DNA of 64,000 nucleotides from Symsagittifera roscoffensis (GCF_963678635.1 NC_087066.1:30199301-30263300), one strand, 5' to 3'; shown: positions 33,450-45,400, counted from the first letter of the stretch. Notes: generated by a model not told the origin, from the letters alone. Numbers and translations: made by a program.

Positions 33450-33705
33450 TTTTTGTGTGAACTGCGACTAAATTAGCAAATAGATACATTGGAGTTGCCA
33501 GTTGTCGTATGATCGGTTCAACATTTTTATCTAAATACTTCAGTATAAATTCATTGACAGATGTCAGAGGTCATTGGACTCGAGCATGCAAAAATCCGGA
33601 CTCCTCGAACCCCCTGGCCCAAGTGATAACGGATCCCAAAAGGGCAATTAGTCATTTTAGAGCAAGGTAACTAGCGGCTGGAATTGAACCAAAATTTAGT
33701 ATATT
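33450..33705 (+). repeat. Direct repeat R4, copy 2
   Basis: See copy 1. The similarity stops sharply at 33703 before a region of different base composition. Confidence 0.85.
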
Positions 33706-35460
33706 TTTGGCATAGTTAGGGGAAGCTTAAGCTAAGATAATCAGACCCTACTTGACCCCTACTTCCGGTGTTTTTGGCTAAGTAATTAGTCTCCACGCCG
33801 AATTCCGGAAGTAGCTTCTTGGCCCCCAATGAACACGCTGAGGCAAAAATTTGGGATATGATAGGTAGTGACAAGGTACAACATGTATTGTAGTTTGAAC
33901 CAAATCCGAGGGCTGGACCGAAAGATACTAGCACTGTGGAGAAAATTACCCCCTAGACCGGCGAGAGGCATTTTACGAGAAATAATGAGCAATGGCGTTT
34001 TGATTTTTTACCAGCAAACTGGAAGTAAACGCCGAAAAAATCAACCAAGAAAAGCCCTCCGGCAACTACTTCTGGTTTAACTAGGCTTTTCCCGGTAAAA
34101 GTGATAATGGACCTTAGAAACAGACTAACTTGGAAAGCAATAAAAAAACTCGGTGGATAGGACAATTTCAACTTTCGTACGCTGAAATGAAAAGACTGAC
34201 ACCGGGTGAACTCGGGTTGAACGTTGGATAAGTTTTTAGCGTTTAAGACCAAAAATTGCACAGATGACTCCGAAACTAAGACCCCCAGAAGTGGCGTAAT
34301 GCCCAGTTCCAACAACAAGAAAAAGGAATGGCTCACATTACTGGTAACTGGGAATAAAACTGTGAAATGAAGCAGAAGCTGAAAAAAATATAGCTTTTAC
34401 ATTGCAATGCAGAAAGATGGGTTGAAAATGAGTGAAAACACGCAAATATTGGCTGGAACTCAACAATATAGGTGAACCAGCAATAGAAATTCAAGCAGTT
34501 TCAAAAAAGTAGTCCCTGGGGAAATTGGCATTAACAGGAGCGCGGCACTAGAATTACGTCACCTAAATACAATCAGTGGTCGGGTTTTATACTTAACTCC
34601 TCGGCTTCTTGACTTAATAAGACCTCTAATAGTCGAACTACGTTGCCTGATAGCTAGAAGGTCGAGATTGGAACAGAGTATGGTTGGGAAAATTAGATGC
34701 TTGAAATGAACTAGCAACCCACAAAAAGGGTCTTCCCCTATCCTACGGAGGCGGGAAAGTTATCGGCATAAAGTAAAAATCAATTGATAGGTTGGTTAAT
34801 TAAACATAAATTGGATTCGAGGTGAAACTGGACTCGAGGTGAAACTGAAAAGTGCACAAATCAGTCAGAGATACTTTTATGGGACAACGAATTTAGGACT
34901 GGTTTCACCAGTGAAAGAATTCAATTGAGACTATGCGTAATGATTTCCAAAACAAATTTCGGCACTTGTAGGGTTGATCATAACTCGAACTGTAAATAAA
35001 ATTTATCTTGAAAAACCTAATAAAGAATAAGAAAACAAGTATCCGGAGACAGAACAATTAATAGTGAGCAAGAAAACAGTTGTTTTGGTTCTCATCAGAC
35101 TTAGCGAACACTCAATGCAGAGACATTGGATGGTTAGCTCTCAAAGTGAATGAGAACAATTGAGCAGGCAAGAGAAAATACTCGGTCCTCAAGTGCCCCT
35201 TTTTTTCTGAAAGCGAGGCAGATTGATTTTCATAGTTAGTTAGTTCGGTTATCCAGCACAAAGACAGTTCGGTTATCTAGGATATCGAGTTTGTCAGTGA
35301 ACAAACTAATACTGGTTTGAAATCTCTCGGTAGAAAATTCAAATAAATTGAATTGCAATTTTCATATTGTGTTGGATAGTAAGGCACCCTTTGCATTTTG
35401 TTTAGATCTTTAATTTATTATCTGGACATCTAGAGCCCTCTGTACCTGGGCTCACGTTAA
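33706..35460. other. Region of higher GC without recognisable genes
   Basis: From 33.71 kb the sequence is clearly less AT-rich with few homopolymer runs, unlike both sides. ORFs up to 127 codons occur on the minus strand (34336-33953) but read as hydrophobic, Ser/Phe-rich, unfamiliar protein. A diverged foreign or transposon-derived insert is plausible; I cannot assign it. Confidence 0.35.
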
Positions 35461-35544
35461 TCTGTTAATCTGAGTTCAACCTCCTCTACTTTAATCTCCT
35501 CGGAATTTTGAATACTGATTTATAATCGCTGTCACCTTTCTGAA

Positions 35545-35850
35545 TCAGTACCCAAGCGACCACTCGGCGGTGCTTTTAAGTGAAAGAGAGAACTGACCCA
35601 GAGAGGCAGTCGTCACCTAAATCGCCATAGAGCATCGTTATACTTCAGAACGAACCTTTTCTCGAGAACAACGAACAACTACCCACATTTTTTTGCAGAG
35701 AGTGATGAAATAACTTTCCTTTCACAGATTCTTGTTTCAGAAAAGTTTTCGGCTCAATGTTTTGCTGTTCTGATATTGTTTTTTGAAGTCACTGGAAAGA
35801 TCTACAGTTGAGGGTGGTCTTGCTTTCTTTTTGAGTGATATCCTTTTAGA
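35545..35850 (+). repeat. Direct repeat R5, left copy (flanks LINE)
   Basis: It matches 39395-39680 with moderate divergence. Shared words are GAGTGATGAAATAA, TTTTGCTGTTC, ACTGGAAAGAT and AGTGATATCCT in the same order. Confidence 0.75.
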
Positions 35851-36934
35851 GTCTACATTATCAGTATATAAATATCAACGATCTCTCAATTGTTTTTTCA
35901 ATTTCTTGCAGTTGGACTGATCAACGATATCAATGCCCAGGAAGATTAAAAGCACCACAAAACAATTATTCAAATTTGCTGCGAATTGCATAGCTCGTTT
36001 TCGCCATTTTTTAAAACAATTAACTTTAAAATAATTTTTTCTCTAATTACCAAAAAATTTTCCCAGAAAGAAGAGTTTTTGCTTTTGCAGTATTTTGTTT
36101 GAGCCCAAGATTTTTTATGCTATTTGTACCCTTTGGCCTCAACTATACCTGTAATAGCTGTAGATTTTAATCTACCGACAAGAATTGAGACTACAAACTT
36201 TGCTACGAAACGAAAAAAAAAATCAGCAGCAAAATTTTACTAAACAATCATGGCCAATAAATTACTAAACAATCATGGCCAATAAATTAGCACAAAAAAT
36301 CTGATAATCAATAGATTTTTTCCAGTTCTTTTTTAGAAGCATTTTGTATGACTGAATATCGTATTTTGCGTGTATACTTTTTTATGATGCTTACATTTTT
36401 AAAATTTACCTATATCATTGAACATTTTTCTTAGAAAACATATGATAAGTAAAATGATATTAAAAAACCTACTAAATTTCGCAGTGATACATGCACTCTT
36501 GTGATATGGGATTGAAAAACTTAATCATACTTAGAAATGTGTTTTTTAAAATTTCGAACGTTTATTCACGAAGAAAACCAAAGCAAATAAAGATAGCCGA
36601 TTAGCGATTACTGTGCAGGTAGCACAGAATAGTCCGGCCATTATCAACTTTGTGTAATAAAAAGATCTAAGCATCAAAATAGAACTATGACATTAAATTA
36701 GACTTAGATTGATCTGAGATCAATTACTTTTGAAAATTCTTGCAGTTATGAGAGCAGAAAATACAGTAGAAAGAACAATGAAAAGGGGGCACACTGAACA
36801 ATGAAAAGGCACATCTCTCTTCGCGATTGCAAGTGCCAGTTTTACCCGACTTTGAAGATCAGTTCTGCTTCCAGTGAAAAGACGACGCGTTCTTTGCAGG
36901 GCAGTTCGGGAGCTTCGGGAACAGATTTTGAGCA

Positions 36935-37618
36935 TTGGCAGACGGTTTTATTACGTCATGGGCTCACAGTTCACACTTGAGAGACGAAGTTGCAACTCTT
37001 GCCACAAAAATGTGCAATCAAATCTTACCATGGTCGAAAGTGCGAGCACTGATTTCTGGAAGATTGATTGCGCTTGATAATTGTCCTGGTGTGCGACCTA
37101 TTGGCATAGGCGAGTGTCTACGGATAATATTTTGCAAAAGTGTGGCTGAGTTCACAAAAATTGACCTTGAAGAAATATGTTCGACTGATCAATTAGCTTG
37201 TGGGCTGAAAATTAGCGTTGAAGGTGCAATTCATGCGCTCTCTGATATTTATGACGACAACAAGGAAGATGGCTGTTGCATGCTGTTGATGGTTGCATCA
37301 AATGCTTTCAACCCGCTTAATCGTGAAAGAGCATTGTGGAATGCTCGAATATTGTGGCCTAGATGTTCTAGACTTCTCTTCACTAGTTACAGAGGCTTCG
37401 CGTCGCTTTTCGTTGCTGGCGCCGATGAAGTGATATACATTAGGGAAGGAACCCCACAAGGAGACCCAATGATAATATTCGTCTATGGTGTTTCACTTCT
37501 TCCCCTGATTCGGAAGTTAAAGGAACCGAACAATGTGTTACAAAGTTGGTATGCTGACAATTTTGCGGCCATAGCAAAACTCAGGATATTGGAGATATGG
37601 CTCAAAAACTTTCATTGA
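36935..37618 (+). pseudogene. Reverse transcriptase domain of the LINE, catalytic residues lost
   Basis: The frame is open with no ATG at its head (the codon at 36935 is TTG). RT landmarks are PIGIGECLRR-like PIGIGECLRI, ASNAFNPLNRERALW (motif A), EGTPQGDP (motif B) and SWYADN (motif C). In motif A the catalytic Asp is Val (37292-37294), and in motif C the second Asp of YADD is Asn (37559-37561). The frame stops at TGA 37616-37618 and continues one base over as EGPAFGYFLEPSKSF through IVEGKKFLGGFIGD to TAA at 37805. Confidence 0.82.
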
Positions 37619-37805
37619 GGAAGGTCCCGCCTTTGGTTATTTTCTAGAGCCTTCCAAAAGTTTTCTGGTTGTCGATAAACAATATGCTGAAGAAGCGCAT
37701 CACATATTTGACAAGTACTCGATTACTATAGTGGAAGGGAAGAAGTTTTTGGGCGGCTTCATTGGAGACGGAAATGAGAAGGACATCTACCTCAAAAAGA
37801 AATAA

Positions 37806-38290
37806 TTTGAATGAGTAGACAAAATTGAGAAATTTTTGCTTGTGGCAAAAACAGAATCACAATGTGCTTTGTCAGGGTTGCCTTAATCCCTACAAGCGGA
37901 ATGGAATTTTTCACATGTGTTTTGGGTGGTTCTAGTCAGCTTTTTCAACTGCTAGAGAACCTTCTGATAGAGACATTCTTACCTGCGATACTTGGAACTT
38001 CGTCGATTTTATCAATGGAGAGACGTCTCTTTTGTTTGCCAGCAAGAAAGAGTGGTCTTGGAGTGTCTAACCCATCCAGTTTCGCTGATGAGTCTTACAA
38101 CACGTCACGGGAAGCAGTTACGACTCTTTATGATGCTATTAATGATCAGCACGGTTTTTCCATGAAGACCACAGAAAGCAAATGTTTCGATCGCGAAAAA
38201 AACCATCATCGAATAATGGAAGAAGAATGCTTGTCTGCCAGGCTGACAGCGTTTCGATTGCTGCAGAAAACTTTGATCTTTCGGAAGTGA
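37806..38290 (+). pseudogene. LINE thumb/connection region
   Basis: The ORF 37862-38290 contains LENLLIETFLPAILG and FCLPARKSGLGVSNPSSF, a conserved stretch of this RT family downstream of the palm. It is out of frame with the RT before it and overlaps the next frame after about 38180. Confidence 0.7.
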
Positions 38291-38916
38291 AGTTTCGGGA
38301 TAAATTGAGTGTCCGGTATAACAAAAACTTGATCGCTTCGCCAACTTTTTGTGATGGTTGCCAGTCACAATTCACCCTATGGCATGCGTTAGCGTGCAGA
38401 AAATGTGGTCTCTTAATTTTACGGCACAATGAGATTAGGGATGCTTTAGGCGACTTAGCTTCTTTAGTGTGGAAGGATGTAGAGAGAGAGAGAGAGTCTG
38501 TTATTAGAGAATACAACGCGCAAGATGAGACACCCGCATTAATTGCAGATTTGTTTTGTCGTGGAGTTTATGTTAGACAGGGAGGAGCGTCTTTTGATAT
38601 TCGTGTCTCTGACATCGACGCCATCTCCTATCAGAACAGAAGCCCCATGAGTGTTTTGCACTCAGCAGAGGTTGAGAAAAAGACAAAATATTCAGACGCG
38701 TGTCAGGAAAGACATATGTCTTTCACTACTCTTGTCGTGTCTGTCGATGGGATGCTTGTTCTAGAATTTGTTAGTTTCCTTCGGAGAATAGGAGAAGTTT
38801 CATCTAACAAGTGGGAGAAACCCTATATTAAAACTCTGAACTGGGTGAAGTGCCGGCTGTCTTTTGCCGTGGTTCGTGCTTCCAGTGTGTGCTTCCGAGG
38901 CACAAGGACCAAGTGA
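38291..38916 (+). pseudogene. LINE C-terminal CCHC finger and restriction-like endonuclease part
   Basis: The frame is open from 38182 to TGA at 38914-38916; the meaningful part starts about 38280. CDGCQSQFTLWHALAC (C at 38350, C at 38359, H at 38383, C at 38395) is the zinc motif. RHNEIRD follows, then LIADLFCRG and FDIRVSDIDA, with acidic residues where restriction-like endonucleases of early-branching LINE clades have their PD-D/EXK type site. This part is better preserved than the RT. Confidence 0.7.
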
Positions 38917-38959
38917 AGGAGTCTTGGCTCAGACCATGATTTCTTACCCTAGAGAATTA

Positions 38960-39185
38960 TTTACGGATGTTCTACAATGTAAATTAGCTTTTGTTAGCCA
39001 CAATGGACACTGTTACACTGGTGCTTACCGAAACGATTGATGTCCGCGAGTTGAATCAATCCCGACGTTGAGTTGGCCCCGACGTATTTACGGATGGTCT
39101 ACAATGTAAATCTGTTTTTGTTAGCCACAATGGACACTGCTACACTGGTGCTTGCCGAAACGACTGATGTTCACGAAATGAATCA
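38960..39185 (+). repeat. Tandem repeat in the LINE 3' region
   Basis: Two units of about 95 bases (38964-39054 and 39087-39182) share TTTTGTTAGCCACAATGGAC and GTGCTTNCCGAAACG; a spacer of about 30 bases lies between. Tandem 3' UTR repeats are common in LINEs. Confidence 0.75.
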
Positions 39186-39394
39186 GAGTACTCAAGTCTG
39201 GACTTGAATAAACTATTGTTACGTTGATTTGACTTTTACTGAACAAAGAGTAAAAATGAAGATCATAATTGTAAAAAAATGAAAAGGGGGCAAGCAACAT
39301 AATACAGTACAGAATTACTACCAGCAACTTAGGCTTAGGCTTTTCGGGATTTTGGTTAAAGTTATAGAATCTCGATTGCCCCGCGTAATTCAAT

Positions 39395-39680
39395 TTCCAA
39401 GGGACCAGTTTGCGGTGCTGTTAATTGAAAGAAGAGAGGTGACCCATGAAAATTAAAAATGACCCAGATATACCTCAGACCGAACCTTTACTTTCGAGAA
39501 AAACCAAAAATTCCACACATTTGTCCGCAAGGAGTGATGAAATAATTTTCAAATTTCACAGATTGTTGTTTCAAAAAATTTTTCACTGAATGTTTTGCTG
39601 TTCCAAATTTGAAGCTACTGGAAAGATATACGGCGGAGGGCGGTTTTGTTCTCTCTTTAGTGATATCCTATTGTTTTCCA
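39395..39680 (+). repeat. Direct repeat R5, right copy (flanks LINE)
   Basis: See 35545-35850. It starts where the LINE-linked sequence ends. Confidence 0.75.
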
Positions 39681-39976
39681 TTATAATCTATTAGCAAAAA
39701 GTCATGATCGTTTTTTATGAGAACTTTCTTTCCCAACTTAAAATGTGGCCCACTAAAGTAGCGAAACTTTTCTTCTGCTTTTACCCAATTACACACTTTT
39801 CTTCTGCTTTGGGTGTAAAAACAAAACCATTAGACTACGAAATATATTTTTAGTCAAAATTAAAGATAGAAAATTCTGAAGAATTTCCGCTACCTTTTCA
39901 AAACCATCTCCTAAATTAAACAATTAGTTGAACAGTTTTGTTAATTACATCATGTTTGGTTGTATCCGATGGCTCA

Positions 39977-40093
39977 TCACTCATCGGATTCGACAGGTGT
40001 CATTTCGACAAGTGTCACTTCTCTAAGCTGTGGTTTTGTCTCGCCCAAAACCAAAAAAGCGTTGACCAAAAGGATATCCGCGCCAGCAGTAGC
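39977..40093 (-). CDS. Cystatin, exon 2
   Basis: This is the minus-strand exon after the acceptor TTTAAG at 40094-40099 (phase 0). Its 38 codons begin ATAGADILLVNAFLVLGETK and end PVESDE with TGA at 39979-39977. It supplies the last beta strands of the cystatin fold (ILLVNAFLVLG, LREVTLVEM). The second hairpin Pro-Trp typical of type 2 cystatins is absent, as in stefins. The exon is too short for usual ORF filters and was found by following the splice phase from exon 1. Confidence 0.75.
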   Translation of the reverse strand, partial: ATAGADILLVNAFLVLGETKPQLREVTLVEMTPVESDE

Positions 40094-40389
40094 CTTAAAC
40101 ATTGCACATTGTTTTTACAACCAGCATTGTATTACAGCATTGTATTCCAAATGGTTATGACAGTTTAATAAAAAATTCGATTTCAAAAAGAACGTAAAAA
40201 AACAGTAAAAAATAAGAATTTGAGCTCGGATTCTACATATTTTGCAATTTCCCAAATCATACCATTGCTTTTTACCGCCATCAATTTTCTTAGAAGTTTT
40301 GCTTTTTTAGCCGATGTTTAAGAGTGAGCAGTTTCGACGAAAGGAAACAAATATTCTCAAATAAAAAAAATGCTCTGAAAATATCTTAC

Positions 40390-40635
40390 AAGAATTTCAT
40401 ATTTTGTTCCAGCTACAAGTTGTTTTTCACACATTAGCGCTTCCAATTCAGTATATTCAGCATCCAACTTTTGATTTATTTCTTGTCGCAGAAGCCACAG
40501 AATTGGGTAGCATTTCCAAGCTGGCGAGATTTTCTCAGGTTCGCCAGTCACTACGAGAACAATTTCAATTATGCTTATCAAACAAGTGCAAAAGTAATAA
40601 CATTGACACATTCGACAATTTGGTATACTCATCAT
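40390..40635 (-). CDS. Cystatin, exon 1 (cysteine protease inhibitor)
   Basis: The ATG at 40635 (ATGATG) follows an in-frame stop. The 82 codons end at a consensus donor CTT|gtaagat. A hydrophobic segment (LISIIEIVLVVTG, residues 18-30) may be a signal peptide, with a Cys-rich tract before it. Then comes the cystatin helix (LWLLRQEINQKLDAEYTELE) and the inhibitory loop QLVAG of the QxVxG motif, followed by TKYEIL. With exon 2 the protein has 120 residues, a normal cystatin length. Cystatins block papain-like cysteine proteases by inserting this loop, the N-terminal Gly region and a second hairpin into the active site. The intron after the QxVxG strand agrees with this fold. Confidence 0.85.
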
Positions 40636-40740
40636 ACGCCAACTTTACCTCCATCAATTCGTATACATTTTCGTGAATTAGGAACAATATTTTTAAAAAA
40701 AGTTAATGAAATTACAGTCAAAGCGTTCAGTGTTTGCCTT

Positions 40741-40966
40741 AAAAGAAGCCGTGTTTTTGTTTCGACTTTCGATACGAAAGTAACGGAATATTTGTGCTCG
40801 GGGTGGGTTTTTTTTTCTTTAGACAAATTTCGACTTCTTAACTAGCCAATTTTGACAGAACTTTTTAATATCATTTGAAAGGGATTGTTGTCTTGAGCTC
40901 AAATTTGAAAAGATATTTCACCTGTGATCAGTTTTCGTAAAGTTACGGGGGTTTAAAGATTGCGAT
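40741..40966 (+). repeat. Dispersed repeat R6, copy 4
   Basis: It is close to 4583-4796 from GTAACGGAATATTTGTGCTC to GGGGGTTTAAAGATTGCG. It lies just upstream (on the minus strand) of the cystatin start, so it may overlap its promoter. Confidence 0.8.
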
Positions 40967-41800
40967 AATCATGAAGCATTTGAATGACTGCTGAGAATGA
41001 GAGAGAGAGAGAGTGCCAAACAGACAACACCTTTTGTTGAGAGTGCAAAACTCACAAAGTTATCAAAACATAATAGCCATGCAGTTATACTTTAAAATCA
41101 GTATCATCAGTAAGAAAAAGCCTAACTGTTAATTGACCTAGCTACTTGAGTTTTGCTTTGAGTTTTTTCTATTGCCTTGAGTTTTTACAACACAATGAAA
41201 TAATTCATTTTTTGTTGGGTCCAGCCGGATGTGGTGCGAAATCCTTAGTCTTACGAGTGCTTAAAAGTTAAAATTTTTGGCTTTTGTAAGTACCACCTCG
41301 CATTGACAAAAATAAGAATTCAATCGATTATAATAGGTTTTTTAAATGATTTTTTCGACTAGTCTAAAATCGATTGTATGTAACCCAATTACACACTGAA
41401 ATGAATAAATTACACAGTTCAGAAAAATAATTTTTTTTTGCGGTGGAAAACCTGTATAGAATATGTATAAAATCGATTATAATCGACTGTAATGCATTTT
41501 CTAAGGACCCAAAAAATCGATTATATGGTCTAAAAATTGAACTATTTTGGATGAAAATTTTTACTGCTGTTTTTATATACTGCTGTTTGCTGTTTGAAGA
41601 GTCGAATTCAAACTAAACGACACAAATTAAGAAAACCACCAATACAAAAAAAAACTGGGGACAAAAATATACAAGAAAAGAATCAATATAAACAAGGTTT
41701 TGAGCTCAAACTAAAATGGTATTAAAACAATGAAACATATCATTATAGATAACATTTTGTGCAAAAAAAAAACGTTCAACCCGAATCCACCACTTGATAT
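40967..41800. other. Non-coding stretch with AATCGATTATAAT words
   Basis: It has a GA simple repeat at 40998-41012 and several AATCGATTATAA words at 41320-41530. No gene is seen. Confidence 0.45.
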
Positions 41801-41804
41801 TTTA

Positions 41805-41975
41805 AACTATGAAATTGCACGATGAAATTGCTAACAATAATAAAGCTAAAGATAATAAAGCTTTAAACAATGAAATTGCACGATCAAATTGCTAATAATA
41901 AAAAAAATAAAAGCCTTTGATGTTTTAAACAATAAAATTGCACGATGAAATTGCTAATAATAAAAAGCTAAAAAA
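41805..41975 (+). repeat. Tandem repeat, three units of about 60 bases
   Basis: Each unit has TTTAAACNATGAAATTGCAC, GATNAAATTGCTAA and an AATAATAAAGC tail. Confidence 0.75.
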
Positions 41976-43600
41976 TAACTAATGTTCATGAGTATAAAAA
42001 TCGGAGTCAAAAGTTTGAAAATTTTCTGATGATTATTAGTCTTAAAGCAATTTTAGGCAAACAGATTTTAAAAGTTAACTCACGAAATCTTAACCCATCT
42101 AAGCTCGAGATTAGTCCAAACACTACGAGAGTTATTGTAAAAAGCTTCATCTCAGATTGAAAAATTGTAGATAGTTTTTTTTCTTATTGAAAAATTTCCT
42201 TCCGATCAAATGAAAAGCAAAATCAGTGTCTGCTATTAAATGTTTTGAACATATGTATAGCCCGGTTGTCTGAAAACAAACATAAGGTAGAACAAACAGT
42301 TCTAGCATTAACTTCAAATTTTGTCAAGAACTTTTTGAGTCCAAACAAATGTGAAAATTGTGCGAGTAAAAAAATTGAACTGTTTTAAAACGACGTTCAA
42401 AATCTCACCTTTTGATTTAGAAAAGGTCCATACTGAAATTTCATGGATACGGAACATAATCAATTACATTTGAAATTTGATTGTCAGTCTCTAGATTTCC
42501 CTAAATGATCAATCTTAATCGATAAATTTTGTTACATTTATGCAATAAATGTAAATAAAAGCAACTAAGCTAAGTTAGAGCAACTTCGAAATTAACAAAC
42601 ATTCAAATTTAACTCAAAATTATTTTAGTTTCAGATAATTTAAAATTTTATGATGTTAATAAAGCTAAAGTTTGTTATCTTTGTTTGGTTATGTTAAATA
42701 TGTGATATTTATATTTACAGAAGGGTAGGAAACTAAACCACGAGCAAAATAGACGATCCAAAAATAACTGAAATTAGACAATAACTTGCGTGCAAGTTGC
42801 AGGAAATCTGTTAACAGATTTGAAATGTTTTTTCCTAAGCAATCACTGGTTGTTCAACAACCAATTAGGTTGTTAAACGTTACTGTTGTAACATATTTAA
42901 ACATTCCAAAAAAGTAATAGACTTTTTCAAAAAAAAACTTTTTAAAAATGTTGACATTAAGAACTTGGATAGGTTGTGCGATATAATTGTTTTGCTCTGT
43001 TCTTTTGATTCAAAAAATTTTTACGAAGCGTTGTCGTTGAAGTTTAGATAATTTAAGGTCGCCTTATTTGCTGGTCGCCTAATTTCTTAGGCCCCATAAA
43101 TCAGCCGTTTTACTGATAACAATTATAATAATAATAATAATCATGATAATGATTATAACAGTAAACATAATCATAATGATCACAAAAAATCATTAAAAAA
43201 TTTTAAACATCCCAAGGCTTTAGAGTTCCTAGTTTTCGACATATTTAGCCGATATCTTTTTTGCAGTGGTTGCAAGCAGAATTGGTCGCTAAGCATCTAG
43301 ATTGGTCTCTGTGAGTTTTCCAGCGAAGAACTTCCATAAACCGCTGTTAGTTTTTGTTTTAGTCTATCGTTATCAGGTCAACTCTGAATAAAAAGCAATT
43401 TTATCAAGGAGAGACTGGTTTTTCGTTTTGTTTTGTTTGATTTAGGAATAAGAAACGTTTTTCTTGATAATTGTCCAGTTAAACCGAGGTTGCCATGGCT
43501 TGATGTCACAGTCATTAATGCAGAAACCGCATTTCGTAGTTGGTTGTAGCACGCAATTACGATAAAAAAAATATAATATTGTGCATCTCGTGATACAACG
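41976..43600. other. Non-coding stretch
   Basis: It contains an AATAAT/GATAAT simple tract at 43118-43160 and no supported gene. Confidence 0.45.
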
Positions 43601-43640
43601 CGAGCGGCTGCAACTTTATTTTTTTGTTGTTTTTGAACAG

Positions 43641-44519
43641 TTACCCCAGTAACTTGTTTTCTTTTGTAGGTCTTAAATTGATTTGAGCTGATATAATTGG
43701 TACAATGTAGCCACAGTAAGCATTTCGTTCTGATGACATAGATTCCGACTGTGATTTTTTGATTTTTGATAGATCACTCTGTTGCTTTGGGAACTCGTCG
43801 TTGTGAGTTATAAATCCACGAAAAGTTTTATAAAAACAGAGTTCCGGGACATTTTCATTATCAGGTTCCAACGACAAGTTCCGTTGTAGTTGTTATGTAG
43901 TTTTTTTTTACATCAGAGGACAGAATTAAGATATCTTTTTGATCTAAAAACTGTATTTTACCTTTTCAAAAGATTCTCAAGGTCAAAAAAGCTGCCAAGA
44001 TGGGATTAGCTTTGCCATCCTCAGTCAAATTGAAGTTTCCGTCGAGAAACTATATCATTTGATTTGTTGTAGATACTTTGGGTAGCTGAGCTGACTATAT
44101 AAATTGTTATCTTCTGACTATATTGGGCTGTCAAAATTGAGTTTTTCGAGCACTATCATGCCGATTAGAGAAGATTTATTAGACGATAGTTACTGAATGA
44201 TTGTTTTTCAAAGCCTACTTGGGCATATTTCAAATGTATTCAGAATTTCTCTTTTGTGCTTTTATTTGTAACCGTGCTCAAAAGAGGGTTAAGCGATTTC
44301 TTTAGACAGTTTGCAAGTTTTCTAATTGAATGGGTTTCTTAGCATTGTTAGCCTTGAGGTTTTTCGAAACTTTTTGATGTCGTTTTCCGAGAAATGATCT
44401 CTTTTGATGAGACAAGTACTGTGTTGTGGATGTAGACCGGGGGATTTGCTAGGTCTCGGTTTGTATACGTTTTTCGTTCCAAAACAAGGTCGGGTGAATC
44501 CATATGTTTTTTCTACCAA
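43641..44519 (-). pseudogene. Minus-strand coding debris, unassigned
   Basis: Two minus-strand ORFs (43877-43641 and 44519-44322) read as ordinary protein rather than homopolymer codons: NVPELCFYKTFRGFITHNDE and VEKTYGFTRPCFGTKNVYKP. Neither has a start or a recognisable domain. They may belong to the same decayed element as 45850-46764. Confidence 0.25.
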
Positions 44520-45149
44520 TTTTCAGATGCTTCCGCAACTCAGCAAAAAATTTTTCTTTTGAAGTGGTGGCCTTGAGGCACTGCAGATTTTTTTCAGATA
44601 CCTTTTTTTACGAGTTTTTCTTTTTCTTGATTTACTTGGGCAGTTTTTCATTTGTTAACTTATACTTTTTTTATAACTTATATCTTTTTATCGGGTTTGA
44701 GGTTAACACTGCAATGCCATTTTTTCTTCTTTAGAACTATTTTAGACTTTTGTTTAAATAGCTGTACCACCATTCTACTAGTTGATACAGTTTGCTAAAG
44801 CAGTATGCTTGAAAAAAGTTCAATTTTTTTGTTCAATTTTCACCCATTTGGCAGCATTGATGGAGAAAACTCCGATGTCATATAGTTCATTAGAGCAACA
44901 CTGATTTATTTCTGATTCTGTTTTCGTGAACACAAAGGTGAAATGATAAATTTCGGCCTTGTTGGCTAAACGAAGAGTTTTTCATTTCAAATCAGTCATT
45001 GTGTCCTAATTGAATTCTGTTTGACTCTGTGAAACAATGTTAAGTCTATCCTTTGATTGTCGGAGTATAATTCTCATAGTTCATCATGTTCATCCATCAT
45101 CATGTTCAAACTTTTGTGATCATTTTAATCCCCCCACTCAGTAAGAAGA

Positions 45150-45400
45150 GAAAATAATCGATTATATTACAATTATAATGGTTTTTTTATTAAAATTATA
45201 ATCAATTAATTATAAGCGCCAAATTTAGATGTTTAAACGATTTATAATCCCTTATAATGATAACATTTTTTGTGACATTTTAATAAATTTTAATCAATTG
45301 TAGTTGATTATATTTTCCCGAGAATCTCTTATAATCTCTTATAATCTCATATAATCTCTCATAATCTATTATAATAAATTATAATCCCTGTTTCTGTCAA
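45150..45400. repeat. Short tandem repeat of TATAATCTCT and AATCGATTATA words
   Basis: Four to five units of about 10 bases (CTTATAATCT) lie at 45326-45375, preceded by AATCGATTATATTA words. A further cluster lies at 45700-45860. Confidence 0.7.

Larger units (their letters stand above)
36720..38916 (+). mobile_element. Decayed LINE (non-LTR retrotransposon) with endonuclease-type C-terminus
   Basis: A 5'-truncated element in three frames: RT palm, thumb/connection part, and a C-terminal zinc-and-endonuclease part. It is flanked by R5 copies. Two catalytic aspartates of the RT are substituted and there are frameshifts near 37616 and 37805-37862 and in the 38.2-38.3 kb overlap. It is not capable of autonomous movement. 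Confidence 0.85.

Noticed and set aside
40404-40845. Plus-strand ORFs over the cystatin exon
   Set aside because: Antisense to the cystatin exon; no motif, and part lies in repeat R6.
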